Source: Reichenbachiella sp. 5M10 (GTDB taxonomy: Bacteria; Bacteroidota; Bacteroidia; Cytophagales; Cyclobacteriaceae). Taken from it: a DNA stretch of 64,000 nucleotides. Location: assembly GCF_002742335.1 (NCBI RefSeq), contig NZ_MDGR01000007.1:2174501-2238500 (forward strand). Reading direction: 5' to 3'. The notes beneath the pieces were generated by a model that had not been told where the DNA came from, made no database searches, and was given only the letters and a program-made list of their open reading frames with translations. The position numbers and the translations under genes are program-made. Positions within the stretch are counted from its first letter, which is position 1. Each line of letters starts with the position of its first letter. Below are positions 62,147 to 64,000 of this stretch, piece by piece.

Positions 62147-64000
62147 CTAAAATTCGACGATTACAAATTCAGTTCTACGGTTGGCCTTACGTCCTTCCTC
62201 GGTTGTATTGTCAGCAATCGGCACAGACTCGCCATACCCCTTGGACTGGAGCCTCGTCTCTTCCACACCAGCGAGTACCATATAGGCTACCACTGCATCG
62301 GCTCTGGCTTGAGACAACTTCAGGTTGAGTTCGTCAGACCCTACATTGTCTGTGTGTCCTCCTACTTCGATCACCATTGTCGAGTTATCAGTCAAGAGCT
62401 GCACGGCCTTGTTGAGTTCGACATAAGAAATGGGCTTCAATTCTGCTCTACCTGATTCAAAGAAAATATTATTCAATACCACCTTGGTTCCCTTTTCTAT
62501 AGGTTCCAACAATATATCCTTTGAAATCTCCATGTAGTTTGTATCCTTCGGCAAATCAAAACTTTGTGAATAAAAGAAATAACCATCCTTGCTAGCAGAC
62601 ACACTATAGCTTCGTCCAGCCGGCAAGACTATCAAATACTCCCCCGTCTCATCATTACTTTTGTTGAGTGCGATCAGCTCACCTGTCACCATATCCTCTA
62701 TCAATACCACTGCCCCGATCGGCGCACCAGTATTGGCATTGGAAACAACTCCCTGCACAACAATCGATGGCTTAGGTTTCAAATGGTCTGGCAACTCCAT
62801 TTCGAACAAGTCATAATTATTCGCATCCAAGCGTGACGAAGCAAAGTATCCCATCCCCGAGGCAGAAATACTAAAGTTGGTATCATCACCAGACGAATTG
62901 ATTGGTGCCCCAACATTGATTGGCACACCCCATTTACCATTGTCAAACAAAGTGTAAAAGATGTCTGACTCGCCATACCCTGGATGTCCTTCTGAGGCAT
63001 AGTACAGAGATTTCCCATCCGAAGCAATATACGGACTCTTGTCACTCAATGGTGTATTGACAACACTACCAAGGTTGGACGGAATACCCCACTCCCCGTA
63101 CTGATTGAGAGAGGTCACATACAAATCCGATTCGCCATACCCTCCATCACGTGTCGACGAAAAAATAATCCTCGTGCCATCCGAATTGATGGTAGGTTGA
63201 GAATCCCAAGCGCTGCTATTGACCACATTACCCATATTGGTAGGTTCAGTCCATTGTCCATCTATGAGATAGGCGATATACAAATCACACCCTCCTATAC
63301 TCTCCTCGGTACCACAGCGTACATAGACCATCGTCTGACCGTCACCGGTGAATGACGAACCAAAATCATCCGTCGTAGAATTGATAGGTTCAGGCATCAA
63401 CACTGGCGCCTGCCAAGTCCCATTTTCAAAATTCGAGAAGTAAACATCCTCTCCATAATGATTGGCACGAGAACTATCCTTGACATTATCAAACCCACCT
63501 TGTCGTACACTAGTGAAGTATAGCCTCGTCCCTGTGGGGTTCACTTGAGGTGTATAGTCATGTGCACTACTGTTAACATTCACCAAAGGTTGTGGCTGGT
63601 CTTCACTATTCTTAGACCCTCTGATCTCAGGACTTCTTTTGGTATATTCAATTCTATTTCTGGCCAAATGCAGTGTAGACACATCTTTTGGCTCCTTAGG
63701 TATGAAATCGTAAAACTTCTCAAAATAGCGTTGCGCCTTTGGTAGATCATCCATGAGGATGTAGGCGTTACCTATATAGCTGTATATCCAAGGATTGTAA
63801 TCTGGATTGATATCCTCTAGCCTTTTGAGACAATACACCGCACGTTCGGGGTTGTGGTCATTCATAAAAGCCATCCCTGCGTAGTACCATGAGTTTTCAT
63901 GGTAGCTTTTGTATTTAAGAGCCGTCTCAAACTGCGTCACAGCTTCTTTGTAATCACCTTTTTTGTAGGCTGTCACACCATTTTTATAGGCCTTCTTAAA
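62147..64000 (-). CDS. OmpA-family protein with TPR and PD40 repeats (partial)
   Basis: At least 617 aa; the reading frame is still open at the right edge, so the N-terminus is outside the window. TPR-like repeats (first about 110 residues visible; YKKGDYKEAVTQFETALKYKSYHENSWYYAGMAF) are followed by WD40-like PD40 repeats (about 140-390; TRLYFTSVRQGGFDN, TRIIFSSTRDGGYGESDLYV). A carboxypeptidase-like beta domain (about 405-480) follows, and then a C-terminal OmpA peptidoglycan-binding domain (NNIFFESGRAELKPISYVELNKAV, GHTDNVGSDELNLKLSQARADAV). It likely ties the outer membrane to peptidoglycan. Confidence 0.93.
   Translation of the reverse strand, partial: FKKAYKNGVTAYKKGDYKEAVTQFETALKYKSYHENSWYYAGMAFMNDHNPERAVYCLKRLEDINPDYNPWIYSYIGNAYILMDDLPKAQRYFEKFYDFIPKEPKDVSTLHLARNRIEYTKRSPEIRGSKNSEDQPQPLVNVNSSAHDYTPQVNPTGTRLYFTSVRQGGFDNVKDSSRANHYGEDVYFSNFENGTWQAPVLMPEPINSTTDDFGSSFTGDGQTMVYVRCGTEESIGGCDLYIAYLIDGQWTEPTNMGNVVNSSAWDSQPTINSDGTRIIFSSTRDGGYGESDLYVTSLNQYGEWGIPSNLGSVVNTPLSDKSPYIASDGKSLYYASEGHPGYGESDIFYTLFDNGKWGVPINVGAPINSSGDDTNFSISASGMGYFASSRLDANNYDLFEMELPDHLKPKPSIVVQGVVSNANTGAPIGAVVLIEDMVTGELIALNKSNDETGEYLIVLPAGRSYSVSASKDGYFFYSQSFDLPKDTNYMEISKDILLEPIEKGTKVVLNNIFFESGRAELKPISYVELNKAVQLLTDNSTMVIEVGGHTDNVGSDELNLKLSQARADAVVAYMVLAGVEETRLQSKGYGESVPIADNTTEEGRKANRRTEFVIVEF

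Overview
The window is a gene-dense piece of a Bacteroidota chromosome, most like a marine Cytophagales (Reichenbachiella/Fulvivirga-type; this placement is inference from gene content, not a search). The signs are TonB receptors with carboxypeptidase-like N-domains, lipoproteins with an acidic stretch after the lipobox cysteine, DUF5683, FISUMP and DUF2911 proteins, a Reg_prop/Y_Y_Y sensor kinase, and promoters with the Bacteroidota -7 box TAnnTTTG. No rRNA, tRNA, CRISPR array, transposase or prophage was seen. Most genes are on the minus strand.

Layout. 0-11.4 kb is core housekeeping: a coiled-coil membrane protein, a methyltransferase, apaG, ung, a parA-parB-DUF5683-dapB-lepB operon, pyrG-yidC and a VOC protein. 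11.5-15.2 kb holds xseAB and a cytosolic GAF-PAS histidine kinase with its NarL-type regulator. 15.2-16.1 kb has no convincing gene but carries three tandem copies of a conserved box, each followed by a terminator-like hairpin. 16.1-24.4 kb is accessory: a lipoprotein/barrel/S41 peptidase set, mpg, DUF2911, a shortened Rhs-like surface protein beside a FISUMP protein, a hydrolase and dapD. 24.5-33.4 kb has a glycosyltransferase, a metallo-beta-lactamase-fold protein, pyruvate carboxylase, a CDF transporter and a cold-shock-domain fusion protein.

33.5-43.7 kb is the most interesting metabolic stretch. A tightly overlapping operon (small Lys-rich protein, FN3-like membrane protein, sodium/solute symporter, an unannotated 40-aa membrane peptide, an aspartate-carbamoyltransferase-like enzyme lacking aspartate-binding residues, and an AsnB-type amidotransferase) is followed by an N-carbamoyl-amino-acid-hydrolase-like M20 enzyme, an isochorismatase-type amidase, CorA, a formate/nitrite channel and a YdeI-like protein ending in a CDGSH motif. 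44-46 kb has a stand-alone Lys-rich protein plus cold-shock protein, the unfused version of the fusion at 33 kb. 45.7-51 kb is leuC-leuD-leuA-leuB, interrupted by a four-helix-bundle gene broken by an in-frame TGA and flanked by inverted repeats.

51-64 kb has a truncated haemoglobin plus cupin pair, an SDR, a Fur/Zur-TonB receptor-DUF4625 metal-uptake operon with a perfect palindromic operator inside its promoter, a SulP transporter, a large sensor kinase, and an OmpA/PD40 protein that runs off the right edge.
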